50,948 bases of DNA, from the NCBI GenBank assembly GCA_905221605.1, contig CAJNDS010000925.1, forward strand, positions 1 to 50,948, written 5' to 3'. The stretch comes from Symbiodinium natans (Eukaryota > Sar > Dinophyceae > Suessiales > Symbiodiniaceae). The position numbers and the translations under genes were made by a program. The notes under the pieces are model-generated. The model saw nothing but the letters and a program-made list of their open reading frames with translations, had not been told where the DNA came from and ran no database searches. Positions 9,708-32,500 of the stretch are shown here, piece by piece (positions within the stretch are counted from its first letter, which is position 1; the number at the start of each line of letters is the position of its first letter).

Positions 9708-12700
9708 TTGCTCCTCCTGTTGCTTTGCTTTGCACGTTTGCCCTCGCCGCATCCTTTCCTTTCCCCTTGCTGCCTCTCCTGCTGCTGCTCTGCTATGGCG
9801 TGTTGTTGCTTTGCTTGGGCTTCTTCTGCTTCTTTGTCTGCATAGTACCCCTCTATGACACTGTTCAACCACTCCTCCTCCAGTTGCTCTTCTTGTTCCC
9901 TCCATTGGTATTCCTGCTCCTCCCGTGTGAGTTCTTCCTCTTCTGGTTCCAGGTGGGTGTCTTTGGGCGTGTGTGATTCGGGTGGCGGGGGTTGCCCTCC
10001 GACTATTGCTGCTAGGTCTGTGGTGTTTGATTGTGGGGTGGTAGGTGATGTGGTTTGGTGGTGTGCATTCTCCTGGCTGAGGAGGGCCAGTGTGTCGTGG
10101 AGGTGTGCGGCTGCTTGCCCGTTGTCCAGTGCTGGGTTGTCCAGGATGTCTATGGCGCTGCGAATGTGCTGAGCCGCGGTTTCCAGGTGCCTGCTGCCGC
10201 TGCTGCTGGCGCGCTGTTCGCCCGCCGGACCGTCCCGCCGTGGTATTGAGCGTTGCCATAGCCCTGTGTGCTCTTCGTCCCCTGGTGGTAGGTATTGTCC
10301 ATCCTCGTCACTGTCGGACGAAGATGTGGGCCGTGGTGTGGGGGGCGGGGGGGCTTTAACCGGCGGCTCTGCTTGTGTGGTCGTCCCCTGTGGTGGGGCT
10401 GTCCGGGGCCGTGTCTGGTGTTGTGTCGGCGCTGCTTGGCTAGTCCCCGTGGCAATCGGGGATGGCCTTGGAGGTGTTTTGGGGTTAGGCTGGGTTTGTG
10501 GCATCGCAGCGGTGCTGGCGGATGGTCCAGACATATAGCTGGCCTCTGGGATGTCTGGCGCTGCCGTGTCTGTGAGCGTGAACGAATGGACAAGCGCACA
10601 CTTCGGCGAGACGGTCATCATAGTGCAGGAGAGCCAAGAGCAGCAGTCGGGGGAACTCCAAGAAGAGGGTGTCAACGGGGTGACCACGGCAGATGATGCA
10701 GCGCAGCTGGGGGAAGATGCCACGCCGCCGACGCAACCATGGCCTCCAAGACCATCCACAGCATCCCGAACTGAGAGGGGCGGGGAGAACCATAGCGACC
10801 CAGCCTGACAGCCACCGAAGAGGGGGAGTGAGAACGAATAGGGCAGATTCCTTTGTAAGTTCCTGGGGGGATAGGGGGAAGGTTTCGGAAAGGTTGCTGC
10901 AGGCTTCGGGGGAATTGGGATGAGGTTGTATATCTCTCTCTCTCCCCCGCCCTCCTCCTCCTCCTCCTTCCTCCTCCTTCCCTTCCAGCTAGAGCCTCCG
11001 CCTTTGAGGAAACTCGCGCTCGGTACGCAAGTTCGTTGGGCGGCTGGTAGCGCTTGGGGTTTGAGTGAGCATCTACTTGAACTAAACGAAGCAACTAAAT
11101 GCTCCATCTATATATATATATATATACATATACTATAGAAATGATACTTTTGCGCAATGCCTCTGGCGACATTCGGAACCCCCCGGCTTCAATTGGCCGT
11201 GCTTCGGCCATGTGCTTTGGCCTTCAGTTGTGTTTGTGGCCTCTCTCTCTATAAAATATTCATGCCTTTCGTCTTCCTTCACTCATTATCTTCTTTCACT
11301 CACGCTATTACAAAAACTTCAAAATCCCCAATAGAATCCTTAAAGTCGCTCTTTCTTTCACTGCAGTCATTAGCGAACCAATAAGAGAAATTGAGCGACA
11401 GCAAAAAGATTATTAGAACTTGGGTGAAAAAGCCCATCCAGTAAGGTTTTACAGGGAGAAATGGGAGTTTGCGTTCTCTCCTCGTCATGTAACCCTTCAT
11501 AACATTACAGGAGCACTTGGGTGAGTTATGAGTGAAGAGAACGGAGTGAACACGCCAATATGGCGGAGTGAACACGCCAATATTATTTTTAGTTCATGCA
11601 TGAATATTATAGGGGTGTGAACAACGTGAACGAAACGGGCGCTAAATAGCGTGTGAACACAGTGTGACAGAAATGAGCTCGCGAATGATGTCCCTCTGTT
11701 CCTATCTTGTTGGGTATTTCTTTGTCTTTTCTTTACACATGTTTGGGCATCCTCAAGAACATCTTTTGGATTCCTCGGCCGGCTGGCTGCTCTGGGCTGG
11801 CATCGCGGCCTGAACGGAAACCACAACTCTGTGAGGATCTAGCTTGTGAGTCGATCTCGTCGCTCTCGTCGCTCTCATCGCTCGCATCGCTCGCGTCGCT
11901 CTCGTCGCCTCGCCGGCAGCGCCAGGCGCGCCCGGAGCAGGGGCGGCACCGGCGGTCCCAGCGGCACCACCCATGCCGGGCAGTCCTCGCGAGCTTCACA
12001 CTCTGCATTCAAATCCCAATGCGCCCCAAAAAGACCGCGAAACGGCCCCCGAGTCTCGCGCCACAGCCCATCATGCCTTTCAGGTGATCTACAAAATCTA
12101 TACTTCTCTGCAAGCATCACCACAGAGTCGTCTGCACGACCGCCGACCTGGGCAACCGCAGCCCATCATCCTGAGAGCGTACAATCATGCACAATAGATT
12201 TTGACATGCGTTGACCACAATTCACGATTGACTAGAAAGCCGAGCGGCATGGGCGGCCGCATCATCATCGGGTTCATCATGCCCATCATCCTCCAACAGT
12301 TCCAACAGTGCGCAGCAGATTCCAACAGTGTGCCAACCACAATTGTATGTACCCCTCCGTGCTTTACTAGGCCGAAGACATCGGGTTCATCATCCCCATC
12401 ATCGCCATCATGGGGTTCATCATGTCCCCTCCTGTCACACAGGAGATGTTTTAAGGAGAAGCGGCGCACGCGTTTTTGTGCATTGGTTGAGCTCTTGAGA
12501 TCTCTTATAAAGAGTACGCAGAGAAGCGGAGAGCTGCGCGAGCAGCTCGGGCCCAGCCTTCCTTGGCGTCTGCGTCGCCCTCATCCTCACAAGTACTTTC
12601 ATCCCCACAAACGGCATCGCCCCCGAACTCCCCCACCCCCGACTCTCCCAACGACATCTCTCCGACTCATGCGGCCTTCTGCATGGAGGCGGCCTGCTGC

Positions 12701-13540
12701 AAGTAGCGCTCAGACCACTTCTCCTCGTAGTCCTCTGTGGATATTTGGTGATACCAATGCTGATACCTCAGAGTTTAGGGGGTCCCCGGAGTCCCTCACA
12801 TTTTGCGTGGCCTCCTGTTGGAGGTCATCCTCGTGCTTCTCCTTCTTGCGGATCTCCTCCGCCTGTCACTGAAAGCTTGCATGGTTGCACAGTATGGCCA
12901 AAACGTCGCATGGATGAGGCCCAAGTGGTGCCTGCTTACTTCTTTCTGCGTTTTGTGCCTTGGTAGAAGCACAGCCTACGTTCGACAGCACCGCATGGAC
13001 CCCATCATTCTGACACGTGAGGATGGCACAGCTGCAAAAGCAGAGCCTCCGTGCGGTCTAACGGCAACCTGATGATCGCCGAACACAACAGCTCAGATCG
13101 GACTTACATGGACCACTTGAGTCTCTTGAGTGGACTTGAGAAGTGACTTTCAAACGTGTCAGTTACTCCCATTTGTTGTCGATCATATGGCTCGACTTGG
13201 CTTCTATCACCTGCGCGCTGAGGCGTTGACGACCCTTGACGACCCGGGGGGAATGTGATATAACGTGATGACTGGGAATTTGTCATGTGAATGAGGAGGG
13301 GCCTTGTCAACGGATTCCCTGTCTACAAACTTCACGAAGGCGAACCCTCGCGAAGTTCCATCGGGAAGCCGCTTGATGTCTACGTTGTCCACCTGCGCTG
13401 CAAATGGGCAAAAGGGATGTTAGGCGATTGCTAGGATATGATCCGCAAGGTTGCAGTGCCTGTCCGAACTTGGAGAAGTGGCCGATGACTTTGTCTTCGG
13501 TTGTGCTCTTACGAAGGCCTCCCACGAAGACTGTAGTGAC
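3023..13540 (-). CDS. RRM RNA-binding protein with Met/Gly/Cys/Pro-rich microexon tail
   Basis: One RRM, then a charged stretch, then low-complexity sequence; probably binds RNA or single-stranded nucleic acid (family knowledge). RRM exons: 13460-13540 (RNP2-type VFVGGL), 13303-13392 (RNP1 RGFAFVKF), 13169-13210 (SSHMIDNKW). Charged exons: 12800-12862 (EEIRKKEKHEDD) and one starting at 12732 (DYEEKWSERYLQQ). Tail exons: 12380-12431, 12249-12290, 12148-12170, 12062-12076, 11914-11985, 3946-4044, 3602-3622, 3384-3416, 3279-3311 and terminal 3023-3177, which has (GAP)n and ends ERAAPY-stop. From 12062-12076 downstream every junction is phase 1, so tail exons are interchangeable cassettes encoding GMxxG, GCP or GAP runs. 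Donors are mostly GC. The link from 12732 to 12431 is unresolved. Joining the 3-4 kb and 12 kb exons into one gene across a 7.9-kb intron is inference from phase and motif similarity. Confidence 0.82.
3496..3577. repeat. 10-bp tandem repeat GCCCAGATCT
   Basis: About seven perfect copies with one 5-bp interruption (3516-3520), inside the intron between RRM-gene tail exons 3384-3416 and 3602-3622. Each unit contains a BglII-type palindrome (AGATCT). Confidence 0.95.
4663..5292. repeat. Degenerate interspersed repeat, AAAGCGACGACATGTTCG family
   Basis: About a dozen diverged copies of AAAGCGACGACATGTTCG recur at roughly 40-90 bp intervals (for example 4663, 4762, 4887, 4974, 5031, 5213, 5252), with shared flanks such as GGCATTTGG. 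It lies in the large intron of the RRM gene. No frame is conserved across copies, so I treat it as a decayed tandem array. Confidence 0.75.
5450..5478. repeat. Poly-G tract of 29 bases
   Basis: An uninterrupted run of 29 G on the plus strand (C on the transcribed sense strand) in the large RRM-gene intron. Length may be unreliable in the assembly. Confidence 0.95.
6870..6909. repeat. TA/TG microsatellite left of the inverted-repeat element
   Basis: TATATGTATATATGTATATATATA-type microsatellite; a similar TA tract sits on the far side of the element at 11107-11137. Confidence 0.9.
7403..7416 (+). repeat. Target-site duplication, left copy
   Basis: CCTTATTAGTTCTC, repeated exactly at 8747-8760. 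The opposite arm holds a single, slightly diverged version (CCCTATTCGTTCTC in reverse complement, near 10827-10840), which acts as an unoccupied site. Confidence 0.9.
7417..8746. mobile_element. Nested 1,330-bp hairpin-rich insertion with 14-bp target duplication
   Basis: Interrupts the left inverted-repeat arm and is flanked by the 14-bp direct repeat 7403-7416/8747-8760. Removing it with one repeat copy restores an arm of exactly 347 bp. It has no credible ORF. It is made of many short perfect hairpins: 7452-7465, 7573-7618, 7670-7704, 7824-7857, 7909-7938, 7944-7975, 8160-8191, 8474-8492, 8528-8545 and 8658-8672. I saw no clear terminal inverted repeat or poly-A end; the class is unknown. 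Confidence 0.85.
7824..7975. repeat. Three hairpins with one conserved loop and different stems
   Basis: Hairpin 1: stem GGCCTAAG (7824-7831) with CTTAGGCC (7850-7857), loop 7832-7849. Hairpin 2: ACCTGGT (7909-7915) with ACCAGGT (7932-7938), loop 7916-7931. Hairpin 3: GAACCAG (7944-7950) with CTGGTTC (7969-7975), loop 7951-7968. The loops of 1 and 3 are identical (CTTTCTCGCTCTTACTCA); loop 2 is TTTCTCGCACTTACTC. Stems are unrelated in sequence yet perfectly paired. Confidence 0.93.
8747..8760 (+). repeat. Target-site duplication, right copy
   Basis: CCTTATTAGTTCTC, identical to 7403-7416; the inverted-repeat arm resumes directly after it. Confidence 0.9.
8782..10581 (-). pseudogene. Gag-like/ORF1-like reading frame of the inverted-repeat element, frameshifted
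   Basis: Minus-strand protein-like sequence: Pro/Thr/Gln-rich start (after 10581), then acidic and coiled-coil-like sequence (EEQEYQWREQEEQLEEEW) near 9860-9930, a Gln-coding CAG tract (9653-9712), a helical segment (EELQQDLSTLLQLSQRVQ, near 9450-9500) and an acidic end (VIIVQESQEQQSGELQ, near 8960) with a stop at 8782. The best frame changes at least twice: in the CAG tract and near G-runs at about 9130-9160. It reads as a decayed retroelement-type structural protein; no zinc knuckle or enzyme domain is visible. A 588-codon ORF starting at 11107 runs through the right arm antisense to its natural frame and is partly artificial. Confidence 0.55.
9653..9712. repeat. CTG/CAG trinucleotide tract
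   Basis: About 19 CTG units, with one imperfect unit near 9664. On the minus strand it reads CAG and could code Gln, Ser or Ala. Protein-like sequence changes frame across it. Confidence 0.95.
10582..10928. repeat. Right arm (intact) of the inverted repeat
   Basis: Reverse complement of 7318-7416 plus 8761-9008. It includes an inverted copy of the element ORF C-terminus (plus strand, stop at 10806-10808). Confidence 0.9.
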
Positions 13541-14084
13541 CTGGGCAGAGTGCGTTCAATACTTCAATGCAATGCTGTTCCATACTCTCCATGCTGGCAA
13601 GTTCTTTGTAGGACAACGAATCCTCATGCAAATCGTGGCCTTGTCGTCCTTATGCCCCGGCGGCTTTTTTCTCTGCGCCTAGAACCGCAGTGCAATCAAC
13701 GCGCAGGCTACACACTAACGATGGGCAATATCTGGGCTTTAAAAAGGTTCATTGTCGACCTGACTGCCTACCCCTGCCTCCTTGAGTTTGTCGTCTGCCG
13801 GCCTGGGCGCAACCGCTCCCAGATTTGACCCCAACGTCGATTTGCCTGTGCCTCGTGTTCCTCCTCCGGGTGCTACCAGTGCTAGCGCTGCTGTCACAGG
13901 ATGCACGATGTCTTTCTGTCACCGTCCTACGCTTGGGTACCCGGCATGGGCATACCCACCATCGGCCTGCAGAGACGCAGAAGAGACGCTGCAGAGACGC
14001 TGCAGAGACGCTGCAGAGAGGCTGCGAGGTCCGGGTCCGCTTAGCTATTTACCCTGTGCTCTTGGGCCGCGGCATCGGCATCAT
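13541..14084 (-). other. Probable N-terminal exons of the RRM gene
   Basis: The RRM exon at 13460-13540 starts on a codon boundary, so upstream exons are needed. Met/Pro-rich minus-strand pieces like the tail occur here: MMPMPRPK starting at 14084, just after an AG (CATGTCAAG) that could be a spliced-leader acceptor, and GMPMPG near 13945. A longer open piece (NLGAVAPRPADDKLK, about 13790-13840) is also plausible. I could not connect them in phase. The interval also has direct repeats of GAGACGCTGCA (13982-14025). Confidence 0.4.
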
Positions 14085-15717
14085 GGCCTTGACATGAAAG
14101 ACGGGGTCCCAAAAATGAAAGGTTGCTCAGGTGTGGGCTTCGTATGTCGCGCCTTGGCTGCTCACCGCAGCCTGGCCCAGAAGGCCTCCCGTAGACGCCT
14201 CAAAACCCTCAAAACGGGGCCCTTTCGCGACTTGTTTGCGACTTTTGCGACTTTGCGCCTCTTCTCCGACCCCCCTTTACTCTCTCGAGCCAGCGCTGGC
14301 CAAAGTCAAGGAATCCGCAAGCAGCTAGACAGCACATGCGAACAGATGCATGGAAAACCTAGACGCCTGAGAAAAAAGCAGCGCGAGCTAAAGTTGCGTT
14401 TTTTAGGTTGTAGGCGCTGGTTTTAAGACTGTGCCGGATTTAGGTGTTTGGCGGTGTCAATCTTTTCCTCCACCAATGAGGCTCAAGGCTGCTCAAACAC
14501 TGTACACATGTAGTTAAAGCTGTACACCTCAAAGTTTCGACCACCTTTCGCTTCTTTTAAATGCCCCATGCATTATAAATTAGAACCCCTAGATTCTGGC
14601 CCTCCCTAAATTCAACCCCAGTTGCAATTTAGACACTGAAGAGTAACACACCGGGCCCTGAAGCCTGAGCCTTCCTTGGCCGGTACAGCCTAAACCCCTA
14701 GAAACCTTAAACGCTAGACAACCTATCCAGCTGCGAGAGCCGAAACTGTTTGCAACATCGACCTTTAGATCGATCACTTATGGGGGGAGAGCCGCGCTGG
14801 CTCTCCCGCAGACTCCCAGATTCTTCCCTTCCTCCATCTTCTCTCCTCTCCTCTTCCTGTTTTCATTCTCTTTTCGGCCTTTTCACTTCTTGGCCTTCTT
14901 GCTTTGTGCCTTCAGGAAGGCGTCCAGGGCGGTGCACAGCTTCCTGCGGCACATTCACGACCCTACGCAGCCTACGCAGCCCACGCAGCCTATTAATGTT
15001 GTATCCTGATTAGTGTGCCGCCCCGGAATTGTGAAAAATATACAAAACTCATTCAGGGGGTCTATTATTGTGAAAAAAAATCGGGCGATGCAAAATTTCG
15101 GCGAGGCTGTTGAATGGCCTAGAAATCGCTTCTGAACTGAGCCTGAGAGACCAACGATCAAAACTAAGATTTCCTTATTAAATTCTTTTGTACCGAGGCC
15201 GGGCAATCAAATTTCAAAGGGGGTAGTCCAGCAGCTGCCCGAATGCCGTATAATATAAAAAGTTTGCTCCCCCGGAATTATATTTCATTTGCGGGCTTGT
15301 TGGGTTTGGATCCCTTTTTCAATTCATATAAACTCATCCCTTATGAAATCATATAAAGCCAGACCCCCCCCCCCCCCAAATTGCCCCCCTCCCACGCCAC
15401 ACTAAAGAGCGGAGTCCATTTGTTGAGGGGGAGGGGGGGGGGGGGGGCCACACTCATCAGCAGACAACATTACAGCAAAGGTGAAGATAGGAAGACAAAG
15501 AGAGACAGAAAACACAATCTCCAGAACAAACTAATATGACAATATTAATATTGTATCAAAAACATAGGAAAAAGCTCGAGTTGGAGGTCGAGCCGCTTGA
15601 AAGCCGCATCTTTGGGCAGCAGCACCAACGGAGCCAACGCCGCCTTCGCACGGTCCTCTCGGCCGAGCGAAGTCTCCGCAGCAACCTACAGAAACAACCT
15701 CTAAGACTCTAAAACAG
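14085..15717. other. Intergenic stretch, homopolymer runs, no gene seen
   Basis: Lies between the RRM gene start and the tyrosyl-tRNA synthetase stop codon (15718). It holds a poly-C run (about 15363-15378), a G-rich run (about 15426-15447) and AT-rich DNA (15540-15570). One short open minus-strand piece (15600-15690, after TTCTGTAG) could be an alternative last exon of the synthetase. Confidence 0.45.
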
Positions 15718-28124
<12,407 letters not shown>

Positions 28125-28180
28125 GGCGGATCCCAACTGCCTTTCTGCCCTGCAAACTCTATGAAGCTTGCGCGTCAATT

Positions 28181-28885
28181 TCACATGTCAAAGTATGGCT
28201 GTCCATGCATGTCCATGCTGTCCAACCTGAAGCGGGCCAAAACTGACATAGTCTATAGAGAGCTCCAAGCAAGACCCAACAAAAAGTTTCAAACTTCTGT
28301 GCGCAGTGACTGAGTGTGCTTTTTGGCTCACCTCGCGCCTCACCTCGCCTCAGCGGTGGCAGCAATTGCTCACATAAAGGGCCTCGCAGAATCAGAAATA
28401 GCAAAAATGTGGACCGGGTAGGTGAGGAGTGCGTACCTGGGCCGCCCTTCCATGGCATGCAAGAATGCCACCACGGCCTTTACACAACAGAGAAATGCAA
28501 AGAATCAGCTCTGGTCTCTCGTGCTGTTGTTGTGCCCTTTTGTGCCCCCCCCCCATAGCCCCCGAGAAACCGGTGCCTTGCGGCAGTCTTCGGGCGAGGA
28601 CTCCATGACGAGGCCTTCAAGTGGCAACGTGATTTGTGCAACTTACACAGCGCTCTGTGTCAATCGAGGGTTTAGGGCTAACAAACGTCTTTTTGAGCTA
28701 CATGTCTGTACGTGCAAAACGAGCGATTCTGACAGCGATTTCAATCCAAAGCATTGCCCCAAGGGCTCTGAAGCACATTGATACATTGCCCGTTGATATC
28801 CTTCGCATGTCTCATTGACAGAACCTGTGAGAATGGGCAAGTCAAAAAAAGCGAAGCCCTCCGCCTCGGTCTGATCCTCACTCAT
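28181..28885 (-). CDS. Four-exon gene for a 61-residue protein, function unknown
   Basis: Exons: 28825-28885 (ATG at 28885; MSEDQTEAEGFAFFDLPILT), 28577-28614 (LVMESSPEDCRK), 28437-28477 (AVVAFLHAMEGRP) and 28181-28226 (LDSMDMHGQPYFDM, TGA). They sum to 186 bp, 61 codons plus stop, and all three junctions agree in phase with AG|G acceptors (donors GT, GC, GT). The product is acidic and small; no family is recognised. An AG 5-6 nt upstream of the ATG (CGGCAAGTTGCATG) could accept a spliced leader. Its stop lies 56 bp from the start codon of the tyrosyl-tRNA synthetase gene. The phase agreement across four exons makes chance unlikely, but transcript support is absent. Confidence 0.6.
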
Positions 28886-29082
28886 GCAACTTGCCGTAAC
28901 TTGCCCACTTTGGTCTTGGGGTGATTGGAACCACCCTTCGGGGAAATTTCGAGCAAACGAGCCGAAAGAGCTCTCGCTTAGACCCCTCTCGGATCTCTGA
29001 GGCCCCCTCTTCTGCAGGGCACCGGCCTAAGCGAAGCGCACTGCGCACTTGACACGGCTGCTGGCTCTCAAAACAAAGAACC

Positions 29083-29121
29083 ACACACACTCACTCACTC
29101 ACTCACTCACTCACTCACTCA
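29083..29121. repeat. CACT tetranucleotide microsatellite
   Basis: (CACT)n, about nine units. Confidence 0.95.
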
Positions 29122-29520
29122 CGCTCTTGCACATGCAGACAATCAGAACGAGACAGAGAGTGACAGAAAAGAGCCGCGGCAGGCATTGACAAATCGCATT
29201 GCTTGTTTCTTCGCTGGTCAGGCGCCTCAGGCAAAAATTGGAGTGCCAGAGGCGATTGCCTCTCCCTACGTTCGACTGAAGAGCTGCCGTTGAAACCGCG
29301 CTGGTTGGCCCGGCTTGAGCATCTGTTGGATTCTTTGTGAGCAGCAGCTGCCAGGGTTTAAACCCTAATAAACCCTAAACCTGACAGTTGAGTGCTTTGC
29401 ATACAATCCCCTTTGACTCGAGCAAGGGCATTTACGGCGGGAAATGAGGGGAAGAGGAGAGCATGCAGGGAGGTGAAGAGGGAGGGGAGGAGGGAAAAGG
29501 GGGGTGGAAATGGGAAAGGG

Positions 29521-29580
29521 CGGGGGGGTGGGGGGGGGGGGTTTTGGGAGGTTTTGGGAGGTTTTGGGAGGTTTTGGGGA
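29521..29580 (+). repeat. G-rich GGTTTTGGGA tandem repeat, G-quadruplex-like
   Basis: A long G run followed by three to four copies of GTTTTGGGAG, with evenly spaced G-triplets able to form a quadruplex. Confidence 0.85.
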
Positions 29581-32500
29581 ATGGTTGCAAGAGCAAACAT
29601 GAACCAACCTGTTCAGGTGCTCTCTGGGGATGCGGACGTTTGCACCACTGTGTGCGTAGAGACCTTCGGATTCCCGAAGGGCAAATGTTCCACCTGGCAC
29701 CGGCGAATGTCAAAAACCAGTGGGTACAAGTCATGCACACTTTCGATTGCTCTATGGCAACTTGCTAATGCACAATTTCTCGGCCTCTCTCTCTCCTTCC
29801 TTCTTCTTCTACCCAGCGAAGAGGCCCCCCAAAAGGGAACCCCCGGCCGCTCTGGCCCGCCGCTCTGTCTGGCGGATGAGACACTTCCCCTCTCTCTCTC
29901 CCTCTCCCTCTCTCTCAACATGTTGTTCCGAAGGGGCGCTGCTGTCACAGTGGCCGCAGCGCGTTGGTGTTCATGAGCGCGCAACTGCTACAAGGGTCTG
30001 ACTAGCGTCTGTTCGATGATGGCTCGGCCTGGGCGATTCGATCCTCGGGCAGCAGGAGCTGCAGACGCCGGTGCTCCGCTCCACCTCGAACCAAGTGAGA
30101 AGGCTCTTCGCAAGCAAACCTTTTACATCTCAAAGAGAGGCTTAAGGAGCCACACCCGCAGAACTGCAGTACTGCAGGGCTGCGGCCGCCACATCCTCTG
30201 GCGGTGGCACAGCGGAAAGGCGCTATCAAAGCGAGTTTTTCCGCGGTCCTCGACCAGCCCCCAAAGCTCTAAGGTGACCTGGCACTTTGAAAAGAAAAAC
30301 GGTTCGATGATGCTCGATGGGTTCCCTTGTAAACAAGAAGACCAACTGGGCAATCAGAGCAGGGGCCACAAATGGCAAAGGCCACGAGTATTTCCTGACA
30401 AGAACACCTGATCACAAGGATGCGAAAGATGGTATCTACCTGACAATCAGAAAGAAATGCTGACCTAGGTCGCTCATCAAGCTCAGGTAATGCTCGGAGT
30501 CCGCGAGGTACCTCCCACGACGTCTGTGGAGAGAAAACCGAGGCCACTCCGGAAGCAAACATGCTACGAAGGCAGCGATTGCTTTGCGAACAAACAAGTA
30601 AGTGACTGATCATTTCGATGGGCTTCGGTTTGCTTGGAGTGCAACTGAAAACCAACTCATGCCAAAAAAATGAACGATACAAGGTTGATCAGTGCTCCGG
30701 TTACCTTCCACTATACTTCTGCATCCAACAAAGGACACATCTCCCTTCAACGCGCAACATGTGAAACATGTTGGCGTTTTGCCAGAAAAGCACATCGCTT
30801 GAAAGCGCTGGTTTCTGATTAACATGCAGAGGAAACATGATGTTTTAAAGCATTGAGGAAGTAGAAGTCTGCCGATTAGACTTCAGCAGAATCTAGATTT
30901 TCCTACTCAACACGTAGCCTGTAGTTAAGTGTCGTAGCCCTACAACTTTTGCGCCTAGTCAACCCAGCATCCCATTACACCTCGAAAAATCCAGACATGC
31001 CATTTCGCACTCCGTGTGTGCGTGCAGGCTGCACCTTGATTTACACCATGCAGGAAAACGATCTACTCGGCCACATGGACTCAGAGTTCACGATGTTGGA
31101 GGAGATTGACCGATTTGGGAATCTTCAAAGCTCAGGCAGGTCGCAGGCAGGTCTCAGGGTCTCGAACCATTCCTCCCCGAGCGCCCTTCCTTCCTCTTGT
31201 TCCTTTCCTTCCTCCACCAAATGGAGATTTTCCCCTGGAAAGCCAAGCAGAAATCATGGGACCCTTTGATACGAGAAGAGAGGGAGAAGGCGCACTCAGA
31301 CCGCTCCGGGCGGCCAGCCGACTCCTGCTTGAGCAGGGCCCTGGCCTGCAGTGGAGAAACGAAGAAGAGGCAAAAAAGATGCCAATTGAGAAAAGACTGA
31401 ATGTCAGCTCTCCTCGGCATGGGTGAGCGTCACCCTCCTGGGCAGAGAAGGCAAGAGAGACAACACGGAGAGACAACACGGAGAAATACCACTGAGAAAG
31501 CTCAGAAACTCCGAAACTCTCGAAACTCCTCTCTGAGCTCTTTTCTTCGATTCCTCTCTGCTTCGATTCTCTCTTGTTTTAGGCGTGCTGCAGCGGCGAG
31601 AGCGCTCGCACCTCACAGCTGAGGGAGCACAAGCTGAGAGAGCACAGGAGGGCACTCTTTCTTTCCTATTTTCCTATCTCTCGCAACAAAAAAAGAAAGA
31701 GGCTTTTCTCAGAGATCTTTTTGAAGAGAAACACACACATCTTCTCTCCAGTCCCAAGGAAAAAAGACAATTTTGCGCCACCTCCTCGGCACCCAAGCCA
31801 TCACCATCTGAGTAAACCTGAGAGAAGGGAGCTTAAGAGCTGAGAGTGCTCTGAGTGCTCTGGCTTTGCGCCGAAAGGCCAGAAAGTCCACAATACGTCC
31901 CGCCCGCATCCATGGGGCGCCGCCAGGAAGGGCCTCAACTGCCACGATGGCGATTGCCTTTGAAAGCCGCAGCTTAAGCACCAGACAGCCACGTCAGTCT
32001 GGCTTACGTAGATGAGGCCCCAGTGTCTGGAAGCCTGCACTGGATGCTGGGCTGTGCAGGAAATTCCCGTACATCAGGGCATGCCTGGTCATGGCTTATC
32101 TTGCAAAGCGGCGCGATCCAGCCCATGTAGCCCCGCCTTGCAGCAAAGTTCTGCTTCACGTGCTCAGCGCTCTGCTCAAAGCTTACTTCTCAAGCTCTCT
32201 CCGAGCGGCCATTCGGTGATGACTCCGGTGCAGCGATCCTCTCAACACTGGCACATACGACACATTGACCCTGGGCTTCCTCACTCTAATACGTGCTTTC
32301 ATCCCGGCTGAGCCCGGCTGCCTCGTGGACGCGCTGGCGTGGCCTGCGGAGGGCGCACGTGTGGGGACTGTGAAGCGGACAGGCCTTCTGAGCGCTGGGC
32401 CCTTGAGGCCGTCCAAACTCAGGCCACACCTGCGCGACATGTGTGGCCCTTCAGAGTGCGCATTTTGTGGTGCAAAAAAAAGAGAGGAAAAAAAACACAG

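Larger units (their letters stand above)
7318..10928. mobile_element. Element with 347-bp inverted-repeat arms, carrying a gag-like ORF
   Basis: The right arm, 10582-10928 (347 bp), is the reverse complement of 7318-7416 joined to 8761-9008 (99 + 248 = 347 bp), gap-free by length and with only scattered mismatches. The spacer, 9009-10581, holds an acidic, Gln-rich reading frame on the minus strand whose C-terminus runs into the left arm; the right arm carries an inverted copy of that same 3' end. This could come from 5' inversion (twin priming) of a retroelement or from a palindromic duplication. No reverse transcriptase, integrase or transposase is visible, so it is non-autonomous or a fragment. 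It lies in the 7.9-kb intron (4045-11913) of the RRM gene. Confidence 0.85.

Noticed and set aside
9341-11107. Whole 588-codon ORF as one natural protein
   Set aside because: Its first part is the right inverted arm read antisense to the element's own coding direction; only the part after 10581 looks natural.
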